Shown: piece after piece, positions 35,801 through 46,388 of the stretch
How positions within the stretch are numbered: position 1 is the stretch's first letter
How the letters are laid out: each line of letters opens with the position of its first letter
DNA from: Volvox africanus
Lineage: Eukaryota; Chlorophyta; Chlorophyceae; Chlamydomonadales; Volvocaceae
Direction of reading: 5' to 3'
DNA length: 64,000 nucleotides
NCBI GenBank assembly: GCA_030268105.1
Contig: BSDZ01000106.1
Coordinates: 1 to 64,000 of the forward strand
Translations under genes and position numbers: made by a program
The notes under the pieces: model-generated
What the model was told of the DNA's origin: nothing
Database searches by the model: none
What the model saw: only the letters and a program-made list of their open reading frames with translations

Positions 35801-36957
35801 GCTCATCTTTTCGAGTCCTTTTAGCGGCCGCTACTCCAGGCCTGGCCTGTCACCTGCATAAGTCCATCTATGGTCTAAAGCAGGCCCCACGGTGCTGGTA
35901 TGATAAGTTGTGTGAAAAGTTTGCCGAGATTGGGCTGTTCCCGTCTAAATCAGATCCGGCTATGTTTCTGAAGGTTGATGAAAGGGGAGTGGTGGTTGCA
36001 TTGGTTCATGTGGATGATACATGTGTGGCCTCAGATGATTTAGAATTGGTGCGGAAGGTGAAAGAGGCGATTGGTCAGTGCTTCAAGATTCGGGACCTAG
36101 GGGAGGCACGAGTATTTTTGGGCATGGATATTTGTCGAGAGAAGGATGGCGATATTGTGTTGAGTCAATCTCGTTATATTGAGCAGATTCTGGAGCGGCA
36201 CAACATGCTGGATGCCAAAGATCGGGCAACTCCTCTGGCAATGGGTACAAGGGCTGCCCCAGTGACTGATGATGAAGGCAAACTGCTGGAGGACCCAACG
36301 CCTTACCGAGCTCTGGTGGGAGAACTCAACTACCTTGCAGTGAGTACACGTCCCGACCTGGCCTATGCCCTGAGTGTGCTTTCCCGGTCCATGGCTAAGC
36401 CTACCCGCGCTGCAATGAGTGCGGCAAAGGGAGTGCTGCGGTACCTGGCGGGTACTCGGGAGATGGGTCTTCGGTTTCCTGGCGGACAAGGGCTGCAGCT
36501 GGATGGCTACAGTGATTCGGATTGGGCAGGAGACACAGTTACCCGCAGGTCAACAACTGGTTATGTTTTCCGAGTGAACGGTACTGCGATAAGTTGGAGC
36601 AGCCAGCTGCAGCGTACCGTGGCAGCATCATCAGTGGAGGCAGAGTATCAAGCTCTTTCCAGTGCGGTGAGAGAAGCCCTTTGGCTGTCAAAGCTGTCTG
36701 ACGATCTGAAGATCGGCACCTCCCCCTCGATTATTAAGGTGGATTCCCAGGGGGCGATGAATATCAGCAACAACCCTATGACGTCCCAGCGGTCCAAGCA
36801 TATTGATGTGATGCATCATCTAGTCAGAGAGCGGGTCGCAAGTGGGGAGGTTGAGCTTAGGTACTGCCCTACGGAGAAGATGGTGGCTGATGTGATGACG
36901 AAGGCCTTGGGTGAAGCCAAGTTCAAGTGGTGCCGTGCCTCCATGGGTGTAGTCTAG
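32863..36957 (+). CDS. copia Gag-Pol polyprotein (RT core incomplete)
   Basis: 1364 codons; the ATG lies 45 bp after the LTR. Capsid about 1-180; CCHC knuckle C222, C225, H230, C235; protease D321-S-G; integrase zinc site H468, H473, C507, C510 and catalytic D537, D600, E636 (exact D-35-E spacing); an acidic run about 781-794; RT from about 917 with KARLVAKGF (954-962), YGLKQ (1003-1007) and HVDD (1049-1052, usually YVDD); RNase H D1218, E1259 or E1261, D1294, D1315. Family members have some 70-80 residues between the FAP and YGLKQ boxes; here there are about 25. The missing part includes the motif A segment with the first catalytic aspartate. The frame stays open, so Gag, protease and integrase could be made, but DNA synthesis would need RT from another element. 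The element normally makes particles in the cytoplasm and integrates its cDNA in the nucleus. Confidence 0.93.
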   Translation: MGKDKLAEPLDLNNYSTWAYRFENLCAEHNLNRALLTEPVTDEEVAASERVKTLLVKNVKDCHLPVIKASPNAKMAWDGLAAIFAANNHARRSQLRQEYTKLAMKKGEALPVYLARVRELHTDLLKVGQATSEQDMTYAMLTGLPQKYEVIVSILTTQSGELTLSSATAQLLAFEARVGSMHEASTSSSAFVSAGRGSSATGSAPRRGGSHVRGGSREPLQCWNCGKPGHLERGCTAPRMAQRSGSWSSAPRGPGYGSGGLERTRMGGHGEAAGGPSLGSDRRGYGRHDHVDGAGDRGNASPRNFAFVASGSDRLKGWYLDSGASHHLTYDADQIVDVRELAESEKFEILSVNGGIIRPTAVGTLRLIPGVNMHARVTVEEVYLVPDSFANVLSVAALDKQGGSVCFEDGQVTMRKGGEKILTGQRLGDLYALSCFSIPRSASRLRYTQPFGGVAHGKSASESMDLWHRRYGHLGLGNLERLVGEGMVSGVRFAKEQVKGAGDAGVCEPCVMSRQRRGPFPSTGHKVDQPLALIHLDVCGPMPERTPTGSLYLTVLLDDYTGFSAVAFTPTKEAVKDKVMTMVNQLETYSGFRVEEVRSDQGGEFINSPLQEFFRTKGIRHGPTVGYAPEQNGAAERLNRTLLEKMRALLAESQLPQCMWAEAVSTANYLRNISPVSGRPCTPYEAFSGEHPDVSHLRVFGCTAYVHIPKEKRNKLDPVSRKGVLVGYGDAGQYRILFSDNVVSVHSDVTFDERNVGEKAQQASRAKKSVRWCNPVDSTPDSDSDSDDDDDNDEWGPAPHTQGGGSSTGAGGSGDNSGGPTGGGDASGAGPSGSSSGAGPSVGAAGASNNFESRYPVRDRKRPSEWWRSEDPRSVAGRVHVAAATKVSEPNTYAEAVSGAQAREWKRAMDDEINSQLANGTWTLETPPPGTKLIPCRWVYKVKHNPDGSVERFKARLVAKGFVQREGVDYGELFAPTSRSSSFRVLLAAATPGLACHLHKSIYGLKQAPRCWYDKLCEKFAEIGLFPSKSDPAMFLKVDERGVVVALVHVDDTCVASDDLELVRKVKEAIGQCFKIRDLGEARVFLGMDICREKDGDIVLSQSRYIEQILERHNMLDAKDRATPLAMGTRAAPVTDDEGKLLEDPTPYRALVGELNYLAVSTRPDLAYALSVLSRSMAKPTRAAMSAAKGVLRYLAGTREMGLRFPGGQGLQLDGYSDSDWAGDTVTRRSTTGYVFRVNGTAISWSSQLQRTVAASSVEAEYQALSSAVREALWLSKLSDDLKIGTSPSIIKVDSQGAMNISNNPMTSQRSKHIDVMHHLVRERVASGEVELRYCPTEKMVADVMTKALGEAKFKWCRASMGVV

Positions 36958-36970
36958 TGGGGTTTGCACC

Positions 36971-36979
36971 GAGGGGGCG
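36971..36979 (+). promoter_or_regulatory. polypurine tract
   Basis: GAGGGGGCG directly upstream of the 3' LTR, where plus-strand priming is expected. The equivalent tract is kept before the 3' LTRs of the other copies. Confidence 0.65.
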
Positions 36980-37282
36980 TGTTAAGTCTTGGACGGTGCA
37001 AACATTGGTTGCCACAACCTTGGAACTGTCCTAGAGAAGGAGCTCGGAGCTGTCCTAGAGAAGGAGCTTGGAACTGTCCTAGAGTTAAGTGGAGCCATCC
37101 GAGAGGACAACCGGGCGGAACTCTTGGAATAGCTAACAGCAGGCAATAATGGTATTTAAGGGTGCATAAACTCTGCAATAGTCACCCAACAGCTAGCAAT
37201 CGTCTAGTGTCTTATACATCTGACCTCCTCTGACCTCTGTAATACCTCATAGCAGCTTTATACTTCCTTTATCTCCTTAACA
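36980..37282 (+). repeat. 3' LTR of copia element 2 (type A)
   Basis: 303 bp, one mismatch to the 5' LTR, followed by the second AATAT. Confidence 0.95.
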
Positions 37283-38123
37283 AATATATCTCAATGTGAA
37301 TATATGGTACTACAATGCAATGCAATAAGTAAAAAACGTTCAATAGTGGCAAATTGTTCAGAAACATACAGGATTTAAGTGATAGCAAATGCACCAGCAG
37401 TTATACATTTGATAGCCGGAACCATAATGATTGCTGTCTGAATGAGAAGCACCAGCGTGGGGTGTTTCAAGTTCTCGTTTATAGTCAAGAAAGCGCCCAC
37501 ATTCAGTTCAGCAACAGCTATGCCATGCTATAAGAAAAGCACAAAATAATGGCAAAATGTTCAAAAATAAGCTTTAAGCGTTCAAGAGCCAAAAGGGTAA
37601 ATTGCTTAAGCAATTTCAACATGCAGTTATGCATCTCTCAGCCGGAACCAAAATGATGACGGGAATAAAAGTATTTAGCTACAAAGAAAAAATGTGGGTG
37701 ATTAAACTTCGGTAAAACACATAATGGCGCCCAGAATAAGTTCAGCAACTGCAAGGCAATATAATAAGAAAGGCACAGGCGAAATGTTCATAAAGATTTA
37801 AGCATAAAAGCAAATGCACAAGCAGTTATGCCTTTCACAGCCGGAAGCATTATGAATGCTGCTCTGACGGGAATTTAAATATTTCAGTTGGAGGGTGCTA
37901 TTATGTAGGGTGCTTTAATTTTGTTTAAACAGAAGAAAGCGCAATAAGGTACTGAAATGCAATTAAATCAATTGCCCGAATCAGCGACTGCTCGTGGTGC
38001 GAGAATTGAGGAATCACTCGTGACGCGAATACTGGTCCACAAAATACGGAGCACAGCGACCGCCGCCTCTGGTCAACAACGACCATAATCGCCTGCCTAC
38101 ATCGGGAACTGTAACGCGCAACA
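37283..38123 (+). repeat. 2.86-kb satellite unit 10, 3' part
   Basis: Continuation of the unit interrupted at 32515: later part of subrepeat 3, then subrepeats 4-6, up to the gag ATG at 38124. Confidence 0.92.
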
Positions 38124-39278
38124 ATGGGAAAGGATAGGTTATCAGACCCATTAGGTCTGAGCAATTATGCTACGTGGTCATTCAGATTCCAATCTATGAT
38201 ACAAGAGAACAACCTGGATAGATGGCTGAGAGACGAACCAATGACCGACGAGGACATCGCCGCGTCAAACAAGGTCAGAAATATCCTTGTCAAAAATGTC
38301 CAAGATCATCACTTGGCAATTATCAGAGCAGCGCCCAACGCCAAGGGAGCATGGGAGAGGCTCGCGGCTGTTTTTGCGGCAAGCAGTGACGCAAGAAAAT
38401 CTCAGCTTGTTGCTGAACTGTCAGCCCTTAAAATGGCACAAAATGAAGCCCTTATCTTATATGTGGCTCGCGTCCGCAATCTATATACGGACTTGGTGGA
38501 AGTGGGACACCCCGTTACCGAACGGGAAGTTACCTACAATCTACTGGTGGGACTCCCGAAGAATTCTCGGTCATTGTTACCACGCTGACAGTCAATGGCC
38601 AATACAATTTAGATACCGTGGGCGCTCAACTATGGCTTTTGAGAACTGAGTCGATGCAGAGGGTGATTCCGTTGCTTTCAGTGCAACAAGCCAAAGAGAC
38701 ATTGCAGCACCGGACAATATCACAGCGAGACTAGCCGCAATCACCATGACACCAATTGACACGCGACTACGGAGGGAATTCGGTCGCATTTGCCGGCACA
38801 AGTCGGTCGCCATTTGCCGGCACAGTCGAGGAGGCACATGGAGCGCTGCCAACAACAGCCACGACTGGATGGAACCATCGCGGCAACACGTTTGATCGAG
38901 GATACAGGAATATGCCAATCATCAATCAAGGCGATGCATGGAGTTATGGAAGAGATGGCCGCAACGGATGTAAGCCAACATGAACACAGATCAGGTTATG
39001 GCTATGGCGGGACAGTGCAATGCCAACTATGCGAAAATTATGGACATACTGCGCGACAATGCCGCGCACCACGCATGCCACAACCTCCAGGCCAAATAAG
39101 ACGCAACAGACAAGATGGCAACTACAACCGCCAGGGCAACAGGAGCCACAACACTGTCAACGCCACAGCGTTATCCAGCTCAACAAGTCGACAGGAAAGT
39201 GGAGAGGGACGTTCCAATCAACCAGAGAATTCGTGGGATCCCAATACGACAAATTATGGGCCGTATTACTTGCTCTGA
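38124..39278 (+). pseudogene. copia-type gag fragment, unit 11 (frameshifted)
   Basis: The capsid frame is open until a one-base loss near 38561, followed by many small indels in the linker and duplication region. The knuckle region after 38980 matches the other units. Confidence 0.78.
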
Positions 39279-39530
39279 CATTCTTAAATATATGAGTGTT
39301 GCTCACATTCCCTAGGTTTGCAACCGTAGGTTTGCTCAATGCTATGAGAGGTGTCCTATTTGGTCCCTGCGAGTCCATGACGTCCTTTATTGTAACATTG
39401 TATCAAGACATCCGCGTCGTGTCTATGACCCAACCTATTCAAAATACTTACCGCCCAACCTCCCTCCCGCTTGCGCTCCCTTTCTCCGTCCTTCCCAATG
39501 TCGGCGATGATGGTCGTGCTTGTGGCGTAG
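38124..39530 (+). repeat. 2.86-kb satellite unit 11, cut at the GGN tract
   Basis: Runs from the gag ATG to GTGGCGTAG at 39530, where a copia LTR starts. The stretch 38560-38980 has about ten single-base indels, while the parts on both sides are clean. Confidence 0.9.
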
Positions 39531-39840
39531 TGTTAAGTCTGGACGGTGCAAACATGGTTGCCACAACCTTTGGAACTGTCCTAGAGAAGGAGCTCGGAGC
39601 TGTCGTAGAGAAGGAGATTGGAACTTGTCCTAGAGTTAAGTGGAGCCATCCAGGAGAGGACAACCGGGCGGAAACTCTTGGAATAGCTAACCAGCAGGCA
39701 ATAATAGTATTTAAGGGTGACTAAAACTCTGCAATAGTCCCCAACAGCTAGCAATCGTCTAGTGTCTTATACATCTGACCTCCTCTGCCTCTGTAATACT
39801 TCACAAGCAAGCTTTTATACTTCCTTATCCTCCTTAACCA
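39531..39840 (+). repeat. 5' LTR of copia element 3 (type A, noisy)
   Basis: About 310 bp, with several one-base insertions and deletions compared with 32516-32818. The end reads CTTAACCA. Confidence 0.88.
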
Positions 39841-39885
39841 GGTTATGAGCCCCGCCTGGGCGCTCTGAGAGAACCAAGAACAAAC

Positions 39886-42800
39886 ATGGGCAAGGACAAG
39901 TTGGCTGAACCCCTCGATCTCAACAAATCTCACTCTACATGGGGCCTATCGGTTTGAGAAACTTGTGTGCTGAGCATAACTTGAACAGGGCGCTGTTGAA
40001 TGAGCCGGTTACAGATGAAGAGGTCGCTGCATCGGATGCGAGTGAAGACTCTGCTGGTGAAGAATGTGAAGACTGCCCATCTGCCGGTCATCAAGGCATC
40101 GCCTCCGAAACGCCAACAAATGGCGTGGGGGATGGCCTTGCTGCGATTTTTGCCGGCCAACAACCTATGCCCGCAGATCTCAGCTGCGGTCAGGAGTATT
40201 ACTAAGCTGGCGATGAAGAAGGGAGAGGCCCTGCCGGTTTACCTTGCAAAGAGTGCGGGGAGCTACACACAGATCTGCTGAAGGTGGGCCATGGCCACCA
40301 GTGAACAAGACATGACGTATGCAATGCTGACGGGTCTACCTCAGAAGTATGAAGGTGATAGTGTCGATTTTTGACGACACAGTCTGGTGAGCTTACGCTG
40401 TCTAGTGCAACTCCGACACAAACTGCTGGGCGTTCGAAGCTAGGGTAGGGAGCATGCATGAGGCCTCTACCAGCTCGTCTGCTTTTGTTCAGTGCGGGTA
40501 GGGGAAGCTCAGCCACAGGAAGTGCGCCCCGACGTGGAGGAAGCCACGTCCGCGGCGGATCAAGGGAGCCACTGCAGTGCTGGAACTGTGGAAAGCCCGG
40601 GCATCTGGAGAGGGGGTGCACTGCCCCCAGGATGGCTCAGAGGTCTGGCTCATGGAGCTCGGCGCCTAGAGGACCCGGTTATGGGTCAGGCGGCCTGGAG
40701 CGCACAAGAATGGGCGGCCATGGATGAGGCCGCGGGCGGGCCCAGCTTGGGAGAGCGACCGCCGAGGTTATGGCCGGCACGACCATGTGGACGGTTGCCG
40801 GCGACAGGGGCAATGCGAGCCCGAGGAACTTTGCCTTTGTGGCATCTGGGTCTGACCGCCGTGAAAGGTTGGTACCTGGATTCTGGTGCATCTCATCATC
40901 TGACATATGATGCAGATCAGAATAGTGGACGTCCGCGAGCTGGCGGAGTCAAGAAAAGTTTGAGATCCTGAGTGTGAACGGGGGTGGATCATCAGGCCCA
41001 CAAGCGGTTAGGGAATCTGAGGCGGATCCCCGGGGTCAATATGCATGCACGGGTGACGGTGGGAAGAGGTTGTATCTTGTTCCTGACAGCTTTGCAAATG
41101 TGCTGGTCAGTTTGCTGCCCTGGATAAGCAGAGGGTTGGGTCAGTTTGCTTTGAGGATGGCCAAGTCACTATGCGCAAGGGTGGTGAGAAGATTCTGACG
41201 GGCCAGCGCTTGGGCGACCTGTATTGCCCTATCATGTTTTTTCGATTCCCAGGTCTGCTTCCAGGTTGAGATACACCCAGCCTTTTGGTGGAGTGGCTCA
41301 TGGGAAGTCTGCATCTGAATCAATGGACTTGTGGCACCCGCCGGTATTGACACCTTGGCCTAGGTAATCTTGAGAGGTTTGGTGGGTGTGAAGGCATGGT
41401 GTCAGGGGTGCGTTTTGCAAAGGAGCAGGTGAAGGGAGCCGGAGATGCGGGTGTGTGGCGAGCCATGTGTGATGTTCACGGCAGCGCCGAGGGCCCTTCC
41501 CATCAACTGGGCATAAGGTGGATCAACCACTAGCTCTTATTCATCTTGATGTTGTGGTCCGATGCCTGAGCGAACACCAACGGGTTCCCTCTACCTAACT
41601 GTCTTGTTGGATGACTATACCTGGTTTTTCGGCTGTAGCCTTTACACTACCAAGGAAGCGGTGAAGGACAAGGTGATGACTATGGTGAATCACGCTGGAG
41701 ACGTACAGTGGTTTTCGGGTCAAGGAGGTACTGTCTGATCAAGGGGTGTGAGTTCATAACAGTCCCCTGCAGGAGTTTTTCCGTACAAAAGGGATCGGCA
41801 GGGTCCTACGGTGGGGTATGCCCCCGAGCAGAATGGAATGGCTGCTGAGTCGCTGAATAGGACTCTGTTAGAGAAGATGCGTGCTCTATTGGCTGAGTCT
41901 CAACTTCCCCAATGCATGTGGGCTGAGGCTGTCTCTACGGCGAATTACCTTCGGAATATTTCAACCTGTGTCCCGGCGGCCCTGCAACCCGTATGAAGCT
42001 TCTCAGGGGAAACATCTGATGTGAGTCATCTGCGTGTGTTTGGATGTACGGCATATGTCCATATCCCCAAGGAGACGCGCACATAAATTAGATCGGTAAG
42101 TTCGCAAGGGTGTTCTGGTGGGTACGGCGATGCAGGCCAGTACCGTATCCTTTTTTTCAGACAATGTAGGTCGGTGCACTCTGATGTCACCTTGATGAGC
42201 GGAATGTCGGTGTGAAAGCACAGCAAGCTAGTCGTGCAAAAGAAGTCCGTAAGGTGGTGCAACCCCGTAGACAGTACGCCTGATTCTGATAGTGATAGTG
42301 ATGATGATGATGATAATGATGAGTGGGGGACCGGCCCTCACACCCAAGGTGGCGGATCCTCTACTGGTGCAGGAGGTTCCGGGGATAACAGCGGTGGACC
42401 AACAGGGGGTGTGATGCTTCCGGCGCAGGTCCCTCGGGGAGTTCGTCCGGTGCTGGCCCCCTCTGTGGGTGCTTGCCGGTGCGAGTAACAATTTTTGAGT
42501 CTAGGTACCCTGTCCGTGATCGAAAACGGCCGTCCGAGGGTGGCGCAGTGAGGACCCTAGGTCTGTTGCCGGCCGGGTCCATGTGGCTGCCGCAACCAAA
42601 GTGTCTGAGCCCAACACTTATGCTGAAGCGGTGTCTGGGGCGCAGGCCGCGAGTGGAAAAGGGCTATGGATTGACGAAATTAACTCTCAGTTGGCAAATG
42701 GAACCTGGGACCTTAGAAACACCCCCGCCAGGCACGAAGCTTATTCCATGTCGCTGGGTGTATAAGGTGAAACACAATCCAGATGGTAGTGTTGAGCGGT

Positions 42801-44051
42801 TTTAAAGCGCGCTTGGTCGCAAAAGGGTTTGTACAGCGCGAGGGGGTGGATTATGGTGAGCTCTTTGCGCCTACGTCCCGTAGCTCATCTTTTCGAGTCC
42901 TTTTAGCGGCCGCTACTCCAGGCCTGGCCTGTCACCTGCATAAGTCCATCTATGGTCTAAAGCAGGGCCCCCACGGTGCTGGTATGATAAGTTGTGTGAA
43001 AAGTTTGCCGAGATTGGGCTGTTCCCGTCTAAATCAGATCGGCTATGTTTCTGAAGGTTGATGAAAGGGGAGTGGTGGTTGCATGGGTTCATGTGGAGGA
43101 TACATGTGTGGCCTCAGATGATTTAGAATTGGTGCGGAAGGTGAAAGAGGCGATTGGTCAGTGCTTCAAGATTCGGGACCTAGGTGGAGGCACGAGTATT
43201 TTTGGGCATGGATATTTGTCGAGAGAAGGATGGCGATATTGTGTTGAGTCAATCTCGTTATATTGAGCAGATTCTGGAGCGGCACAACATGCTGGATGCC
43301 AAAGATCGGGCAACTCCTCTGGCAATGGGTACATAGGGCTGCCCCAGGGACTGATGATGAAGGCAAACTGCTGGAGGGACCCAACGCCTTACCGAGCTCT
43401 GGTGGGAGAACTCAACTACCTTGCAGTGAGTACACGTCCCGACCTGGCCTATGCCCTGAGTGTGCTTTCCCGGTCCATGGCTAAGCCTACCCGCGCTGCA
43501 ATGAGTGCGGCAAAGGGAGTGCTGCGGTACTGGCGGGTACTCGGGAGATGGGTCTTCGGTTTCCTGGCGGACAAGGGCTGCAGCTGGATGGCTACAGTGA
43601 TTCGGATTGGGCAGGAGACACCAGTTACCCGCAGGTCAACAAACTGGTATGTTTTCCGAATGTGAACGGTACTGCGATAAGTTGGAGCAGCCAGCTGCAG
43701 CGTACCGTGGCAGCATCATCAGTGAGGCAGAGTATCAAGCTCTTTCCAGTGCGGTGAGATGAGAGAAGCCTTTGGCTGTTCAAAGCTGTCTGACGATCTG
43801 AAGATCGGCACCTCCCCTCGATTATTAAGGTGGATTCCCAGGGGGCGATGAATATCAGCAACAACCCTATGGACGTCCCAGCGTCCAAGCATATTGATGT
43901 GATGCATCATCTAGTCAGAGAGCGGGGTCGCAAGTGGGGAGGTTGAGCTTAGGTTACTGCCCTACGGAGAAGATGGTGGCTGATGTAGATGGACGAAGGC
44001 CTTGGTGAAGCCAAGTTCAAGTGGTGCCGTGCCTCCATGGGTGTAGTCTAG
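39886..44051 (+). pseudogene. copia gag-pol, many frameshifts
   Basis: Collinear with 32863-36957 from ATG to TAG, including the same gap before YGLKQ, so it has RT and RNase H regions of the same length. Dozens of one-base indels break it. Recognisable pieces include the zinc knuckle (about 40585), the protease DSG (about 40880), the integrase NG[A]AE region (about 41830), HVED in place of HVDD (43098-43109) and the RNase H tail. Because the indels cluster in patches, some or most may be assembly errors, so a working frame cannot be excluded except for the shared RT gap. Confidence 0.8.
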
Positions 44052-44074
44052 TGGGGTTTGCACCGAAGGGGGCG

Positions 44075-44381
44075 TGTTAAGTCTTGGACGGTGGCAAACA
44101 TTGGTTGCCACAACCTTGGAACTGTCCTAGAAGAAGGAGCTCGGAGCTGTCTAGAGAAGGAGCTTGGAACTGTCCTAGAGTTAAGTGGAGCCATCCGAGA
44201 GGACAACCGGGCGGGAACTCTTGGAATAGCTAACAGCAGGCAATAATGGTATTTAAGGGTGCATAAACTCTGCAATAGTTCACCCAACAGCTAGCAATCG
44301 TCTAGTGTCTTATACATTCTGACCTCCTCTGACCTCTGTAATACCTCATAGCAGCTTTATACTTCCTTTATCTCTTAAACA
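44075..44381 (+). repeat. 3' LTR of copia element 3 (type A, noisy)
   Basis: About 307 bp. The end reads CTTAAACA with the satellite AATATATCTC overlapping, one base out of register compared with element 2. Confidence 0.88.
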
Positions 44382-45227
44382 ATATATCTCAAATGTGAAT
44401 ATATGGTACTACAATGCAATGCATAAGTAAAAAACGTTCAATAGTGGCAAATTGTTCAGAAAACATACAGGATTTAAGTGATAGCAAATGCACCAGCAGT
44501 TATACATTTGATAGCCGGAACCATAATGATTGCTGTCTGAATGAGAAGCACCAGCGTGGGGTGTTCAAGTTCTCGTTTATTAGTCAAGAAGCGCCCACAT
44601 TCAGTCAGCAACAGCTATGCCATGCATAAGAAAAGCACAAAATAATGGCAAAATGTTCAAAAATAAGCTTTTAAGCGTTCAAGAGCCAAAAAGGGTAAAT
44701 TGCTTAAGCAATTTCAACATGCAGTTATGCATCTCTCAGCCGGAACCAAAATGATGACGGGAATAAAAGTATTTAGCTACAAGAAAAAATGTGGGTGATT
44801 AAACTTCGGTAAAAACACATAATGGCGCCCAGAATAAGTTCAGCAACTGCAAGGCAATATAATAAGAAAGGCAACAGGCGAAATGTTCATAAAGATTTTA
44901 AGCATAAAAGCAAATGCACAAGCAGTTATGCCTTCCACAGCCGGAAGCATTATGAATGCTGCTCTGACGGGAAATTTTAAATATTTCATTGTGGAGGGTG
45001 CTATTATGTAGGGTTGCTTCTAATTGCGTTTAAAACAGAAGAAGCGCAATAAGGTACTGAAATGCAATTAAATCAATTGCCCGAATCAGCGACTGCTCGT
45101 GGTGCGAGAATTGAGGAATCACTCGTGACGCGAATACTGGTCCACAAAATACGGAGCACAGCGACCGCCGCCTCTGTCAACAACGACCATAATCGCCTGC
45201 CTACATCGGGAACTGTAACGCGCAACA
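44382..45227 (+). repeat. 2.86-kb satellite, 3' part of a unit
   Basis: Starts at the AATAT site used by element 2 and holds the rest of subrepeat 3 and subrepeats 4-6, with small indels. Confidence 0.88.
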
Positions 45228-46388
45228 ATGGGAAAGGATAGGTTATCAGACCCATTAGGTCTGAGCAATATGCTACGTGGTCATTCAGATTCCAATCTAT
45301 GATACAAGAGAAACAACCCCTGGATAGATGGCTGAGAGACGAACCAATGACGACGAGGACATCGCCGCGTCAAACAAGGTCCAGAAATATCCTCTGTCAA
45401 AAATGTCCAAGATCATCACTTGGCAATTATCAGAGCAGCGCCCAACGCCAAGGGAGCAGGGAGAGGCTCGCGGCTTGTTTTTTGCGGCAAGCAGTGACGC
45501 AAGAAAATCTCAGCTTGTTGCTGAAACTGTCAGCCCTTAAAATGGCACAAAATAGAAGCCCTTATCTTATATGTGGCTCGCGTCGCCAATCTATATACGG
45601 ACTTGGTGGAAGTGGGACACCCGTTACCGAACGGGAAGTTACCTACAATCTACTGGTGGGACTCCCGAAGAAATTCTCGGTCATTGTTTACCACGCTGAC
45701 AGTCAATGGCCAATACAATTTAGATACCGTGGGCGCTCAACTATTGGCTTTTGAGAAATGAGTCGATGCAGAGGGTGATTCCGTGCTTTCAGTGCAACAA
45801 GCACAAAGAGACATTGCAGCACCGGACAATATCACAGCGAGACTAGCCGCAATCACCATGACACAATTGAACGCGACTACGGAGGTTTATTCGGTCGCAT
45901 TTGCGGCACAAGTCGGTCGCATTGCCGGCACAAGTCGAGGAGGCACATGGAGCGCTGCCAACAACAGCCACGACGGATGGAACCATCGCGGCAACACGTT
46001 TGATCGAGGATACAGGAATATGCCAATCATCAATCAAGGCGATGCATGGAGTTATGGAAGAGATGGCCGCAACGGAGTAAGCCAACAGTGAACACAGATC
46101 AGGTTATGGCTATGGCGGGACAGTGCAATGCCAACTATGCGAAAATTATGGACATACTGCGCGACAATGCCGCGCAACCACGCATGCCCACAACCTCCAG
46201 GCCAAATAAGACGCAACAGACACGATGGCAAACTACAACCGCCAGGGCAACAGAGCCACAACACTGTCAACGCCACCAGCGTTATCCAGCTCAACAAGTC
46301 GACAGGAAGTGGAGAGGGACGTTTCCAATCAACCAGAGAATTCGTGGGATCCCAATACGACAATTATGGGCCGTATTACTTGCTCTGA
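45228..46388 (+). pseudogene. copia-type gag fragment, unit 12 (many frameshifts)
   Basis: All landmarks of the reference gag are present in order, but one-base indels start within 50 bases of the ATG (near 45270) and recur every 30-60 bases. Confidence 0.75.

Larger units (their letters stand above)
32516..37282 (+). mobile_element. copia element 2, full length Ty1/copia LTR retrotransposon
   Basis: 4767 bp with two 303-bp LTRs that differ at one base (C/T near 32808 and 37272), TG...CA ends and a 5-bp target duplication AATAT (32511-32515 and 37283-37287; the empty site in other units has AATAT once). PBS directly after the 5' LTR, purine-rich tract before the 3' LTR and one long gag-pol frame. 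The gene order protease-integrase-RT-RNase H defines Ty1/copia. Near-identical LTRs point to a recent insertion. RT has an internal gap (see the gag-pol entry), so the copy is probably not autonomous. Confidence 0.95.
39531..44381 (+). mobile_element. copia element 3, full length, heavily indelled
   Basis: Both LTRs are present and the gene order matches element 2, but single-base indels occur throughout. The left flank is unit position about 1407 and the right flank is the AATAT site (position about 2027), so there is no target duplication and 620 bp of satellite are missing between the flanks. Recombination between two elements at different sites would explain this. Confidence 0.88.

Noticed and set aside
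32516..37282. Endogenous retrovirus
   Set aside because: Integrase precedes RT and there is no envelope frame after RNase H; this is the Ty1/copia order.
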